Shown: positions 47,130 to 58,433 of the stretch, piece by piece
Position numbering within the stretch: the first letter of the stretch is position 1
Layout of the letters: the number at the start of each line of letters is the position of its first letter
DNA from: Mesorhizobium sp. M2A.F.Ca.ET.046.03.2.1
Lineage (GTDB): Bacteria > Pseudomonadota > Alphaproteobacteria > Rhizobiales > Rhizobiaceae
Direction: 5' to 3'
Assembly (NCBI RefSeq): GCF_003952425.1
Contig: NZ_CP034449.1
Span: 1,426,001-1,490,000 of the forward strand
Length of the DNA stretch: 64,000 nucleotides
Position numbers and translations under genes: made by a program
Notes under the pieces: generated by a model
What the model was told of the DNA's origin: nothing
What the model saw: only the letters and a program-made list of their open reading frames with translations
Database searches by the model: none

Positions 47130-49010
47130 ATGCCATCATCTTTGATCCGGCGCGGGGTGTGGGCGATCGGCGTTGCCGTGCTCGTCATCGCGCTCGCGGT
47201 CGCGGCGCTGCCGCTGATTGCCTCGACCCGCATCGTGCGCGACCGCATCGCCTGGGAATTGAGCGCCTGGAGCGGCTTCAGGGTCACGATCGACGGCTCG
47301 CCGCGCATCGAGGTTTGGCCGAAGTTTCGGGCCATCCTCAGCGACGTGACCCTGTCGCAATGGACAGAGACCGACGCGCCGCCGGTGGTCGAGGCCGATC
47401 GCGTGGAGGTCGATCTCTCAGCCATGGCCGCCTTGCAGGGCGACGTCGCCTTCTCGACCGCAAGGCTGGTGCGCCCGACGATCAGGGTGCAGCGCATGGC
47501 GAACGGCTTCTATCTGCCACCGCTTCCGACCGGCGGGCGCATCACGCGCTCGATCGATACCGCGCGCGGTGTGGTCGCGGCCAACCCGCAGAAGCCAGAC
47601 CTCGGCAGATTGCCTTCCGATCCGTTCGGCACCGTCGAGTTCCGCGATGGCCGCGTCGTGACGACGGCCGACGGCAAGGACACCGAAATCCTGAGCAGCC
47701 TGAGCGGCCAGGTGAACTGGGAGGCGATGAACAGCGATGCATCGCTGACCGCGACCGGAATCTGGCGCGGCGAGACCGTGCAGCTCGATTTCTCCTCGGC
47801 GAAACCGCTGGTGCTGTTTGCCGGAGGCGCGGCGCCCGTCACCCTCTCCTTCAAGGCGGCACCAGCGACATTCTCCTTCGACGGAACGGCCTCGATGTCG
47901 GACAATGCCTATCTGGACGGACAGGCCAAGTTCGCAGCCCCGTCGCTGCGGCGCGTGCTGGAGTGGTCGCAGGCCGGCCTCGCGCCGGGCGCCGCGATCG
48001 GGGCGGTCTCGGTCGCCAGCAAGGTGAACGCCTCGGCGGGGCGCGCGAAATTCGAGAACACGACCGTCACGCTGAACAACAATCCGGGCATGGGAGCGCT
48101 GGATTTCTCCTTCGCGGAAGGGCGCCCGGTGATCGCCGGCACGCTCGCCTTCGATACGCTGGATCTAAGATCTTTCCTGTCGGCCTTCACGCCCGTCGCG
48201 CCCACCAGCGAGGCCGGCCCAGGCGACATCGACACCAGCTTCGCCGACCGTATCAACCTCGACCTCAGGCTGTCGGCGGCGCATGCCATGGCGGGACCGG
48301 TGCAGCTCGCCGACGTCGCGGCGACCGCGCAGGTCAAGAACGGTCTTGCCGTCTTCGACATATCCGACGCGTCGGCCTTCAACGGCACCATCCAGAGCAG
48401 CCTGCGCTTCGACCGTAAGCCTGAGGGCACGCAGGTGGAGCTGCGGCTCCTGGCGTCGGATGTGGATACGGGAGCCTTTGCCACCGCGGCGGGAATGACG
48501 CGGCTGGTGCCGGCCGGCACCGGCACGGTGTCGGTCATCCTCAAGGGACCGGGCAAGGCGTGGAATTCGATTTTTGAGAATGCCGACGGATCGTTCTCCG
48601 CGACGTTCGGGCCGGGCACGCTCAACGGGCTCGACCTGCCGGCCTTCCTCAAGCGCAACCAGCAAGGCGGCTTCTTCGCGCTTGACGACGTCGCCAATGG
48701 TTCCCTGCCGATCGATGGCGCCGAAATCAAGGCAAGCATCTCGAAGGGCGTGGCGCGCCTCGACAAGGCCGAGATCAATGCGCAGAAATACAAAATCTGG
48801 CTGTCGGGCATCGCCTCCTACGCCGGACGTGGGCTGGCGCTCTCGGGCGGCGTGATGCCCAGCGGACAGCCCGCACAGCAGCCCCAGCAGGCCAACGGCC
48901 AGGCGGCCAATCCGCCTCCCGCTCAGCCGAACCAGTCGCTGTTCTTCGTCGGCGGCAACTGGAGCGCGCCGTTCATCTCGCCGATCGCTCCCGGCGTTTC
49001 AGGCCAGTAA
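47130..49010 (+). CDS. AsmA-family envelope protein
   Basis: A 626-aa protein with an N-terminal membrane anchor (GVWAIGVAVLVIALAVAALP, residues 6-26), then GFRVTIDGSPRIEVWPKFRA, the AsmA N-terminal domain entry, and a C-terminal AsmA_2-like region (GTGTVSVILKGPGKAWNSIF ... NGLDLPAFLK). A proline/glutamine-rich patch (PAQQPQQANGQAANPPPAQP) lies near the end. AsmA-like proteins bridge the periplasm and are linked to phospholipid transport and outer-membrane integrity. It stands between convergent neighbours and is probably monocistronic. Confidence 0.8.
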   Translation: MPSSLIRRGVWAIGVAVLVIALAVAALPLIASTRIVRDRIAWELSAWSGFRVTIDGSPRIEVWPKFRAILSDVTLSQWTETDAPPVVEADRVEVDLSAMAALQGDVAFSTARLVRPTIRVQRMANGFYLPPLPTGGRITRSIDTARGVVAANPQKPDLGRLPSDPFGTVEFRDGRVVTTADGKDTEILSSLSGQVNWEAMNSDASLTATGIWRGETVQLDFSSAKPLVLFAGGAAPVTLSFKAAPATFSFDGTASMSDNAYLDGQAKFAAPSLRRVLEWSQAGLAPGAAIGAVSVASKVNASAGRAKFENTTVTLNNNPGMGALDFSFAEGRPVIAGTLAFDTLDLRSFLSAFTPVAPTSEAGPGDIDTSFADRINLDLRLSAAHAMAGPVQLADVAATAQVKNGLAVFDISDASAFNGTIQSSLRFDRKPEGTQVELRLLASDVDTGAFATAAGMTRLVPAGTGTVSVILKGPGKAWNSIFENADGSFSATFGPGTLNGLDLPAFLKRNQQGGFFALDDVANGSLPIDGAEIKASISKGVARLDKAEINAQKYKIWLSGIASYAGRGLALSGGVMPSGQPAQQPQQANGQAANPPPAQPNQSLFFVGGNWSAPFISPIAPGVSGQ

Positions 49011-49042
49011 GGCGGGGCGCAAAGCGTCCCCGTACCCACTGC

Positions 49043-49861
49043 TCAACCGCGTTGCGCGGCCTGCTCGTCGAGCTGGCGTTGGATCTCGCGACGCTTGTTG
49101 GCGATCGAGGCGATGATGACGCCGACAGCCACGACCGCGATCAGGATGGTGCAGGCGGCGTTGATTTCCGGCGTCACGCCGAGACGCACCTGGCTGTAGA
49201 TCTTCATCGGCAGCGTGGTGGCGCCCGGGCCCGAGGAGAAGCTCGCGATGACCAGATCGTCGAGCGAGAGCGTGAAAGCCAGCATCCAGCCGGAGATGAT
49301 CGCCGGCAGGATGACCGGCAAGGTGATCTGGAAGAAGGTCTTCACCGGTGGCGCGCCGAGATCCATCGCCGCCTCCTCGAGCGAGCGATCGAACGAGACC
49401 AGCCGCGACTGCACGACGACGGCGACGAAGCACATGGTGAAGGTGATGTGCGCGAGCGTCACCGTGAAGAAGCCGCGGTCCAGCCCGACGGCGACGAAGA
49501 GCAAGAGCAGCGAGAGGCCCGTGATGACCTCCGGCATGACCAGCGGCGCGAAGACCATGCCCGAAAACAGCACCCGCCCCCGGAAGCGCGTGTAGCGCGT
49601 CAGCGTGATGGCGGCGAGCGTGCCGAGCACGGTCGCCACCGTCGCCGAGATGACGCCCACGCGCGCCGTCACCCAGGTGGCGTCCATCAGGCCCTGATTG
49701 TGGAATAGCGACACGTACCACTTGGTCGAGAAGCCGCCCCAGACGGTGACGAGCTTCGATTCGTTGAAGGAAAAGACGATCAGAAGCACGATCGGCAGAT
49801 AGAGGAAGGCAAAGCCCAGCACGATCGAGGTGATGTTGAAGCGGCTCCAGGTCGAGTTCAT
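49043..49861 (-). CDS. potI: Putrescine/spermidine ABC transporter permease
   Basis: A 272-aa permease with six predicted membrane segments and the EAA loop (EEAAMDLGAPPVKTFFQITL followed by PVILPAI). N-terminal FAFLYLPIVLLIVFSFNESK is typical of PotC/PotI. Its ATG overlaps the PotH stop (ATGA), so the two permeases are translationally coupled and form the heterodimeric channel. Confidence 0.9.
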   Translation of the reverse strand: MNSTWSRFNITSIVLGFAFLYLPIVLLIVFSFNESKLVTVWGGFSTKWYVSLFHNQGLMDATWVTARVGVISATVATVLGTLAAITLTRYTRFRGRVLFSGMVFAPLVMPEVITGLSLLLLFVAVGLDRGFFTVTLAHITFTMCFVAVVVQSRLVSFDRSLEEAAMDLGAPPVKTFFQITLPVILPAIISGWMLAFTLSLDDLVIASFSSGPGATTLPMKIYSQVRLGVTPEINAACTILIAVVAVGVIIASIANKRREIQRQLDEQAAQRG

Positions 49862-50820
49862 CTGCCCTGCTCCTGTGCCTTTGCTTGCGCCTGCTGGAAG
49901 AACATGATCGGGATGATCAGGACCAGGAGCAGGATGACGGCCACCGCCGAGGAGACCGGCCAGTCGCGGTTGGAGAAGAATTCGTTCCAGAGCGTCTTGC
50001 CGATCATCAGCGTCTGCGAGCCGCCGAGAAGGTCGGGGATGACGAACTCGCCGACGGCCGGGATGAACACCAGCAGGCAGCCGGCGACTACGCCGGGCAG
50101 CGACAGCGGGAAGGTGATCTTCCAGAAGGCGCCGATCGGCGGGCAGCCGAGATCCTCCGCGGCCTCGACCAGCGAATAGTCCATCTTTTCAAGCGACGAA
50201 TAGAGCGGCAGCACCATGAAGGGCAGGTAGGAATAGACGATGCCGATGAAGATCGCCGTGTAGGTGTTCAGGATCACCAGCGGCTGGCTGATGATGTGCA
50301 GCGACATCAGCAACTGATTGAGCAACCCTTCGGGCTTGAGGATGCCGATCCAGGCATAGACGCGGATCAGGAACGATGTCCAGAAGGGCAGGATCACCAG
50401 CATCAGCAGGGTCGGACGGATCGTCGCCGGCGCACGCGCCATGCCATAGGCGATCGGATAGCCGACGATCAGGGTGAGTATCGTCGAGATCCCCGCGATG
50501 ACCAGGCTCGTCACATAGGCGTTGAAATAGAGCGCATCCTGGGTGAGCCAGGTGTAGTTATCGAAGTTGAGCTCGCGGAAGCCGGCGAGGAATCCCGAGA
50601 TGCCGTCGCTGAAGTTGAGCACCGGCGTATAGGGCGGCATAGAGATCGCCGTCTGCGACAGCGAGATCTTGAAGACGATGATGAAGGGAACGAGGAAGAA
50701 GAACAGCAGCCAGAGATAGGGGATGATGATGACGAGGCGGTTGACGAAGCCTTTCGCCAGCCTCGCCGGCAGTGTCGTGGTTTGCGTCAATGGGGCGGCA
50801 GTCGCTGCGATATCGGTCAT
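49858..50820 (-). CDS. potH: Putrescine/spermidine ABC transporter permease
   Basis: A 320-aa permease, PotB/PotH family: first segment IIPYLWLLFFFLVPFIIVFK, then IAYGMARAPATIRPTLLMLV and the EAA loop VEAAEDLGCPPIGAFWKITF. Its start is 8 bp from the PotG stop. Coupled to PotI downstream. Confidence 0.9.
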   Translation of the reverse strand: MTDIAATAAPLTQTTTLPARLAKGFVNRLVIIIPYLWLLFFFLVPFIIVFKISLSQTAISMPPYTPVLNFSDGISGFLAGFRELNFDNYTWLTQDALYFNAYVTSLVIAGISTILTLIVGYPIAYGMARAPATIRPTLLMLVILPFWTSFLIRVYAWIGILKPEGLLNQLLMSLHIISQPLVILNTYTAIFIGIVYSYLPFMVLPLYSSLEKMDYSLVEAAEDLGCPPIGAFWKITFPLSLPGVVAGCLLVFIPAVGEFVIPDLLGGSQTLMIGKTLWNEFFSNRDWPVSSAVAVILLLVLIIPIMFFQQAQAKAQEQGR

Positions 50821-50828
50821 CTCAGCCT

Positions 50829-51968
<1,140 letters not shown>

Positions 51969-52009
51969 GATCCCCACTCCGTTACTTTTTTGATTCCCCA
52001 AAAGAAAGC

Positions 52010-52035
52010 GACCCCGGCAGTTGGCTGCCAGGGTC
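52010..52035 (-). terminator. Hairpin between potF and potG
   Basis: GACCCTGGCAG and CTGCCGGGGTC form an 11-bp stem (one mismatch or G-U) with a 4-nt loop on the minus strand, followed by GCTTTCTTTT. Placed after potF and before potG, it probably stops part of transcription or protects the potF message. Confidence 0.6.
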
Positions 52036-52047
52036 GTGTCTCAATGC

Positions 52048-53145
52048 TTACTGACCGGTGACGATCTTGGTCCAGGTGCGCGTGATGACGCGCTGTGTCT
52101 TTGGATCATATGGCTTGACGGTATAAAGCTTCTTGGTCGTCTCTTCGTCGGGATAGACCGCTGGATCTTCCAGGATCGCCTTGTCGACGAATTGCTGCGA
52201 AGCCTTGTTGCCGTTGGCGTAGAGCACGTAGTTCGACGACTTGGCGATGACTTCGGGGGTCATCATGTAGTTGATGAACTCGAGCGCTTCGGCGACATGC
52301 GGCGCGTCCGCCGGGATCGCCATCTGATCGAACCACATCTGGGCGCCTTCCTTCGGCACCGAATAGCCGATCTCGACGCCCTGCTTGGCTTCCTCGGCGC
52401 GGTTGCGCGCCTGGAAGACGTCGCCCGACCAGCCGATCGCCAGGCAGATGTCGCCATTGGCCAAGGCGTTAATGTATTCGGACGAATGGAACTTGCGGAT
52501 ATAGGGCCGGACCTTGAGCAACGCGTCCTCGGCCTTGGCAATGTCATCGGGCGAGGTGCTGTTGGGATCAAGGCCGAGATATTTCAGCGCCGCCGGAATG
52601 ATGTCGGCGGGAGAATCCAGCACATAGACGCCGCAATCCTTCAGCTTGGCCAGCTTGTCCGGATTGAAGAAAACATCCCAGCTGTCGATCTTGTCGGTGC
52701 CGAGCGCAGCCGTCACCTTCTTGACGTTATAGCCGAGGCCGACGGTGCCCCACATGTAGTTGACCGAATATTCGTTGCCCGGATCGTATTTGGCGGTGCG
52801 CTCGGAGATGACGTCCCACATGTTGGAGATGTTCGGCAGCTTCGACTTGTCGAGCTTCTGGAACACGCCCGCCTGGATCTGGCGCGCCAGGAAGTTCGCG
52901 CTCGGCACGACGACGTCGTAGCCGCTGCCGCCGGCCAGCAGCTTCGTTTCGAGGATCTCGTTGGAATCGAAGGTGTCGTAGACGACCTTGATGCCGGTCT
53001 TCTTGGTGAAGTCGTCGATGATCGAGCTGTCGATATAGTCCGACCAGTTGTAGACGTTGACAACGCGGTCCTCGGCATGGCCGCCTGCCGTGAAAAGCGT
53101 CAGAAATACCGACGTCGCCGAAAGCCAGAGCGCTTTGCGGATCAT
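52048..53145 (-). CDS. potF: Polyamine ABC transporter periplasmic binding protein
   Basis: A 365-aa protein with a signal peptide (MIRKALWLSATSVFLTLFTA then GGHAED). Mature start VVNVYNWSDYIDSSIIDDFT and GIKVVYDTFDSNEILETKLL are standard for PotF/PotD. SGYDVVVPSANFLARQIQAG lines the binding cleft. It delivers putrescine to PotGHI. First gene of the potFGHI operon; the hairpin after it fits the need for excess binding protein. PuuA/PuuB-like genes for putrescine degradation lie 7-10 kb away. Confidence 0.9.
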   Translation of the reverse strand: MIRKALWLSATSVFLTLFTAGGHAEDRVVNVYNWSDYIDSSIIDDFTKKTGIKVVYDTFDSNEILETKLLAGGSGYDVVVPSANFLARQIQAGVFQKLDKSKLPNISNMWDVISERTAKYDPGNEYSVNYMWGTVGLGYNVKKVTAALGTDKIDSWDVFFNPDKLAKLKDCGVYVLDSPADIIPAALKYLGLDPNSTSPDDIAKAEDALLKVRPYIRKFHSSEYINALANGDICLAIGWSGDVFQARNRAEEAKQGVEIGYSVPKEGAQMWFDQMAIPADAPHVAEALEFINYMMTPEVIAKSSNYVLYANGNKASQQFVDKAILEDPAVYPDEETTKKLYTVKPYDPKTQRVITRTWTKIVTGQ

Positions 53146-53479
53146 AATGTTCTCCTTTGGTGAGTGTTCCCTTGCCGGCTCGTCGCGATATGGCGGCGCG
53201 GCATTGATTTCAGGCTATTGGGCTTTCCGAAGGGCAACAAGCGCGACCTGTCGGCGCTGCGCCGGGTTGCCGGTCGGTGGTCAAAGACCTCCCGCAGGGC
53301 GCCCTTGTAAGGTACCCGGGCGGCGTCAGCGGCGTTCGCCGTGGCGTGGGCAGAGATACGACGATGTGATCCGGCCCTGGTCGGGCCGGCAGAGACACTT
53401 GGCAAGATACGCCTGTCTTGTTGTTGCCGTGATCGCAGCCTGCCCGCCCGGCAGCGGGGTTGTCAATGGGGAAGGCTGC
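53146..53479. other. potF upstream region
   Basis: A 330-bp gene-free stretch that should carry the potFGHI promoter. No specific operator was recognised. Confidence 0.4.
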
Positions 53480-53521
53480 CTAAAGCGCGTCGCGCCGAGA
53501 GGGGTTCAGGCGACGCGCTTT
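53480..53521. repeat. Intergenic palindrome AAAGCGCGTCGC...GCGACGCGCTTT
   Basis: Twelve-base arms around an 18-nt spacer. It adjoins the repeats at 53538-53698 and is typical of rhizobial intergenic mosaic elements. Confidence 0.65.
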
Positions 53522-53537
53522 CGGTCTTTGTTTTGAT

Positions 53538-53698
53538 GCATGTCGTTCGCCCAAAAACCGCTGCGCACTTTTGGGCGACATGCTGTTGTCTTGATCGCAT
53601 GTCGTTGTCCCAGGACCGCTGCACACTTCTGGGTGACATGCTGTTGTCTTGATGCATGTCGTTCTCCCAAAACCGCTGCGCACTTTTGGGCGACATGC
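53538..53698. repeat. Three tandem hairpin repeats (rhizobial intergenic element)
   Basis: Copies at 53538-53583, 53597-53641 and 53654-53698. Each begins GCATGTCGTT, has CCCAAAA-CCGCTGCGCAC-TTTTGGG in the middle, and ends CGACATGC, so each folds into a hairpin. Spacers read TGTTGTCTTGAT. The middle copy has compensating changes (CCCAGGACC/CTTCTGGG), which suggests selection for the fold. Confidence 0.8.
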
Positions 53699-53703
53699 AT
53701 TGG

Positions 53704-54660
53704 TCAATTGGGTGACGGCAGGCCGGTGATGCCGGGGCGCGCCGGCCGCGCCTGACGTTTGAACTCCAGGCCGATATGGACGAGCAGCGCGGTGACCACG
53801 ATCGCGCCGCCGATGATGGTGCGCACCGACGGCACCTCGGAATGGACGAGCCAGACCCAGATCGGCCCGAGGATCGGCTCGAAAGTGCCGAGCAGCGCCG
53901 CGATTGCCGCCGGCACGAGCCGGGCGCCCATGGCAAAAAAGGCGAGGCCGACGCCGAGGTTGACGACGCCGAAGGCGAAGAGGAAGCCCATGTCGCGTGC
54001 GGACACCGCAAACTGCGAGGCCTGGGCGGCGGCAAAGATACCGGCAAGCAGCGCGCCGAGACAGGTGGCCGGCACCATGCGCACATGAGCAAAGCGCCGG
54101 GTGATCACCGTCGCGAACGAAAACATCACCGCAATCAGCAGCGCCAGGCCGTCGCCGATCGGGGACACGGCCCCGTCGAGGGATTCAGAGACCATGATGG
54201 CAACCCCAGCGATGACGGCGGCGATGGCAATCCAGGTGGCTTGGCTCACGCGCTCGCGAAACAGCAGCCAGGCGAGCAAGGCGGCCAGAAGCGGCACGCC
54301 GGCTTGCATCAGGAGAATGTTTGCAACCGTCGTATAGGCAAGCGCAACGATAAAGCTGGTCGAGGCCGTGGCAAAGCACAAGGCCACGCCGAGACCAGGC
54401 AGGCCCATGTCGCGGAACAATCTCAACGTGCCCCGCCAGCCGTCGCGCCAGACCATGAACGCGACGAGGAAGGCCACCGCCCAGAGCGAGCGCCAGAACA
54501 CCACGGCCCAGCTGTCGTCGACATGGATGAAACGGGCGATGGTGCCGCCAAAACTCCACATCAGCGCCGAGAGGAAGACCAGCAGCATGCCGATCCGCTC
54601 CTCGCGCGGCGAGACGTCTGGTAGGGCGACGCGAGGCGATGCGGTATCGGTCATGGACAT
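53704..54660 (-). CDS. EamA/DMT-family transporter
   Basis: A 318-aa, ten-segment membrane protein with two EamA repeats: MLLVFLSALMWSFGGTIARF near 25 and AFGVVNLGVGLAFFAMGARL near 215, then FEPILGPIWVWLVHSEVPS, the usual second-repeat motif. DMT proteins export metabolites such as amino acids or purines; substrate not predictable. The start at 54660 (MSMTDTASPR) is a guess between several ATGs. It is flanked by the hairpin repeats and is probably monocistronic. Confidence 0.85.
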   Translation of the reverse strand: MSMTDTASPRVALPDVSPREERIGMLLVFLSALMWSFGGTIARFIHVDDSWAVVFWRSLWAVAFLVAFMVWRDGWRGTLRLFRDMGLPGLGVALCFATASTSFIVALAYTTVANILLMQAGVPLLAALLAWLLFRERVSQATWIAIAAVIAGVAIMVSESLDGAVSPIGDGLALLIAVMFSFATVITRRFAHVRMVPATCLGALLAGIFAAAQASQFAVSARDMGFLFAFGVVNLGVGLAFFAMGARLVPAAIAALLGTFEPILGPIWVWLVHSEVPSVRTIIGGAIVVTALLVHIGLEFKRQARPARPGITGLPSPN

Positions 54661-54865
54661 GATTGTCAGCGAGTTATGCGCGCTATGGTGCACCAAGGAC
54701 AACAGGAACTCTGCGTCTCAAACGACAGAACTGTGTCTCAATCGCGTAGCGCAAAGTAGAAAGCCGTGCGTGATCCAGCATTCACTGAAATGTGGGACAA
54801 CGTCGCAGCGGTTTACTTCGACACAGGTCGAAACTGCGCCCACGCGCAGGTCCGGACGGCGTGTA

Positions 54866-56308
54866 TCATCCCTGAAAATCGAAGGCGCTGAGGCCCGTCA
54901 CCATCTCGTCAAGGCCGAGCGGGCGCGTCACCGGCGGCTCGGCGCGCGCCAGGCAGCCGGCGCGCTCGCAAAGCCTGCAGGCGGGGCCGACCGGAGTGGC
55001 GAAACCTTGCCCGGGCTTGCCGGGGGATCCGGCCGGCAGCGCCGCGCCATAGACGATCTCGTCGCGAAAGCCGATATCGCAACCAAGCAGGAGCGCGGTG
55101 CGGCGCGGCCGTTCGGAGAAGGCGCCTTGCGGGCCTTCCAGGGTGCGGGCGATGCAAAGGAACTCGGCGCCATCGGGCATTTCCACCGCCTCGACCAGGA
55201 TCTGGCCCGGCTGCGAGAAGGCCGCGTGAATGGGAAGCTTGGGGCAGCCGCCGCCGAAGCGGCTTTGCGGATAACCCTGGCTGCCGGCCTTGCGGAAGCG
55301 GTTGCCGGCATTGTCGACTTCCAGCATGAAGAACGGCACGCCCGCCGCGCCCTGCCGCTGCAGCATGGTCAGGCGGTTGGCCGCCTGTTCGAAAGAGACG
55401 CCGAAGCGGGAACGCAAGACATCGATATCATAGCGGGCGCGAACGGCGGCGGCGTGGAAAGCCTGGTAGGGCATCATCAACGCATGCGCGGCATAGCGGC
55501 CGAGCTCGAAGCGGGCGAGCCGGCGGGCCTCGTCCGTGCCGAGCTTCAGCCCCTGGATCTCGCCCGCGACGGCCACCGACATGCGCATCAGGCTCGCCTC
55601 CATGGCGACTTCGCGCAGTTGATCGAAGGGCGACAGACGCTCCGACAGGAACAGGCGCTGCGAATGACGGTCATAGCGGCGGCGCCAGTTGGGCATGGTG
55701 GCGACCGGCAGCACCTTGACGACGATGCCGTGCTCGCGCCTCAACCAGGCCTTCAGCGCGCCGAACAGATCGTCGCCGGGCTCGAGGAGCGATGTGAAAG
55801 CCTCCGCCTCCTCCTCCAGCGCAGCAAAGTGGTTCGGCCGACGTTCGAACACTTCGTGGACTTCGTCGGCGGGCAGGCGCGCGCCGGACAGGGCGGTCGC
55901 CCTGCCCTCCTTGGCCAGCAGCTGGTTGAGATCGGACAGGCGCTCGGCCTGCTCGCGATAGGCGCGAAAGAGCTTCACCATCGCCGCCGAGGCATTGGGC
56001 GCCGTCTCGGCAAGGTCGATCAGCTCCTGATCACCGGGCAGTTCGCCGGCAAGAAGCGGATCGCTGAACGCTTCGCGCAAGGCCGCGATCGAGCCTTTGG
56101 TCTCTCCCTGCAATTCATGCGGATCGACCTTGTAGACGGAGGCCAGCTTGAGGATGAGTTGCACCGTCAGCGGCCGCTGGTTGCGTTCGATAAGATTGAG
56201 GTAGGAGGGCGAGATGCCCAATCCCTCGGCCATTGCCGTCTGGGTCAGCCCCCTGGCGTTGCGCAGCCGGCGCAGCCGAGGCCCGGCAAAGATCTTCTGG
56301 TCGGCCAT
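54866..56308 (-). CDS. XRE-family short-chain fatty acyl regulator (ScfR/RamB-like)
   Basis: A 480-aa protein: HTH at about 8-65 (RLRRLRNARGLTQTAMAEGL, GISPSYLNLIERNQRPLT), then an IrrE/peptidase-like central domain (RYAAHALMMPYQAFHAAAVR, RFGVSFEQAANRL), then a C-terminal cysteine-containing domain (GPACRLCERAGCLARAEPP) typical of the family. Such proteins bind short-chain acyl-CoA and control acetate/propionate and glyoxylate-cycle genes. It is divergent from isocitrate lyase, its probable target, and TGTAAA-N2-TTGTCA elements lie between. Start at 56308 (MADQKIFAG) behind AGGTGG. Confidence 0.85.
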   Translation of the reverse strand: MADQKIFAGPRLRRLRNARGLTQTAMAEGLGISPSYLNLIERNQRPLTVQLILKLASVYKVDPHELQGETKGSIAALREAFSDPLLAGELPGDQELIDLAETAPNASAAMVKLFRAYREQAERLSDLNQLLAKEGRATALSGARLPADEVHEVFERRPNHFAALEEEAEAFTSLLEPGDDLFGALKAWLRREHGIVVKVLPVATMPNWRRRYDRHSQRLFLSERLSPFDQLREVAMEASLMRMSVAVAGEIQGLKLGTDEARRLARFELGRYAAHALMMPYQAFHAAAVRARYDIDVLRSRFGVSFEQAANRLTMLQRQGAAGVPFFMLEVDNAGNRFRKAGSQGYPQSRFGGGCPKLPIHAAFSQPGQILVEAVEMPDGAEFLCIARTLEGPQGAFSERPRRTALLLGCDIGFRDEIVYGAALPAGSPGKPGQGFATPVGPACRLCERAGCLARAEPPVTRPLGLDEMVTGLSAFDFQG

Positions 56309-56319
56309 CGCTTCCACCT

Positions 56320-56486
56320 TTGACAAGATTTACAGGCGCATCGAACCCAACGCCCGCCTTGCCGCTTTTACAATCATGACAAATTAACAGAGCGGACTTG
56401 TCAATGGCAACACAGCTTTTCCTTTATTTTCGGCACCAAGCGGCGGTTTCTCTGGCCTATTTCGCGCTGCAATGTAAACGTTGTCA
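56320..56486. promoter_or_regulatory. Paired TGTAAA-N2-TTGTCA elements between the regulator and aceA
   Basis: TGACAAGATTTACA at 56321-56334 and its near reverse complement TGTAAACGTTGTCA at 56473-56486 share TGTAAA-NN-TTGTCA, one beside each gene. Additional half sites (TTTACAATCATGACAA at 56367-56382; TTGTCA near 56399) lie between. Probable operator set of the ScfR-like protein. Confidence 0.55.
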
Positions 56487-56556
56487 TACACAGACGTCGG
56501 GGATATGGCCTTGCGATGTGGCGCTGAAGCAGTTTTCAAACGATCCGGAGTGACCA

Positions 56557-57846
<1,290 letters not shown>

Positions 57847-57900
57847 CGGATAACAACCAGAGGAAACGCCCGCAGGGCATCTACATCGGGGAGAAGACCA

Positions 57901-58143
57901 ATGGCATCGATAAGCCGCGTCAAGGAAAGGGCGGAAGAGCAATCGAGCGCGATGAGCGTCGACCAGCAGGCGACGATCCGCATGCTCGCCAACGATCTGC
58001 ACAGGCTCAACCAGTCGGTCATGAAGGCAGTCGAGGCCGGCGTCTCGGTGGAGCTGGTGCGCTCGGCCAGGCACCATGGCGGCGACGGCAACTGGGGTGA
58101 CCTGCTGATCCCCGTGATCGTCACCCATCAGAGCCATACTTGA
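57901..58143 (+). CDS. Small conserved protein downstream of aceA
   Basis: An 80-aa protein, helical in the first 55 residues (VDQQATIRMLANDLHRLNQS then VMKAVEAG), ending in HHGGDGNWGDLLIPVIVTHQ. No motif I can name, but the frame is clean, lies 54 bp after aceA with GGGGAGAAG before the ATG, and is followed by a strong terminator, so it is probably co-transcribed with aceA. Confidence 0.7.
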   Translation: MASISRVKERAEEQSSAMSVDQQATIRMLANDLHRLNQSVMKAVEAGVSVELVRSARHHGGDGNWGDLLIPVIVTHQSHT

Positions 58144-58162
58144 CGTAACGTCAACAGTCTCG

Positions 58163-58210
58163 GCGACAGTCTCCCGCGCGTTATACGTTCGGGAGACTGT
58201 CGCATTTTTT
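58163..58210 (+). terminator. Strong rho-independent terminator of the aceA operon
   Basis: A 13-bp perfect stem GCGACAGTCTCCC/GGGAGACTGTCGC with a 15-nt loop, followed by ATTTTTT. Confidence 0.9.
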
Positions 58211-58433
58211 CGGTTTGTCTCGCCGTCGAGAGGCACGACTTGCGCTGAATTCAGGATTTTCTTGCTATATTCTCAGCCTCGACCGTTTCAGCTTGACACC
58301 GGCTGCGATCTCACTCAATTCTGCCTTAGGTTTCAACCCTGCATTGAACCAGAGTGCCTGCCCGCCGATGTGTCCCGCCGACCGTGACGACCACTCCGAA
58401 AGACATCCAAGACCGGCAGCCCGCGCCGGTGCG

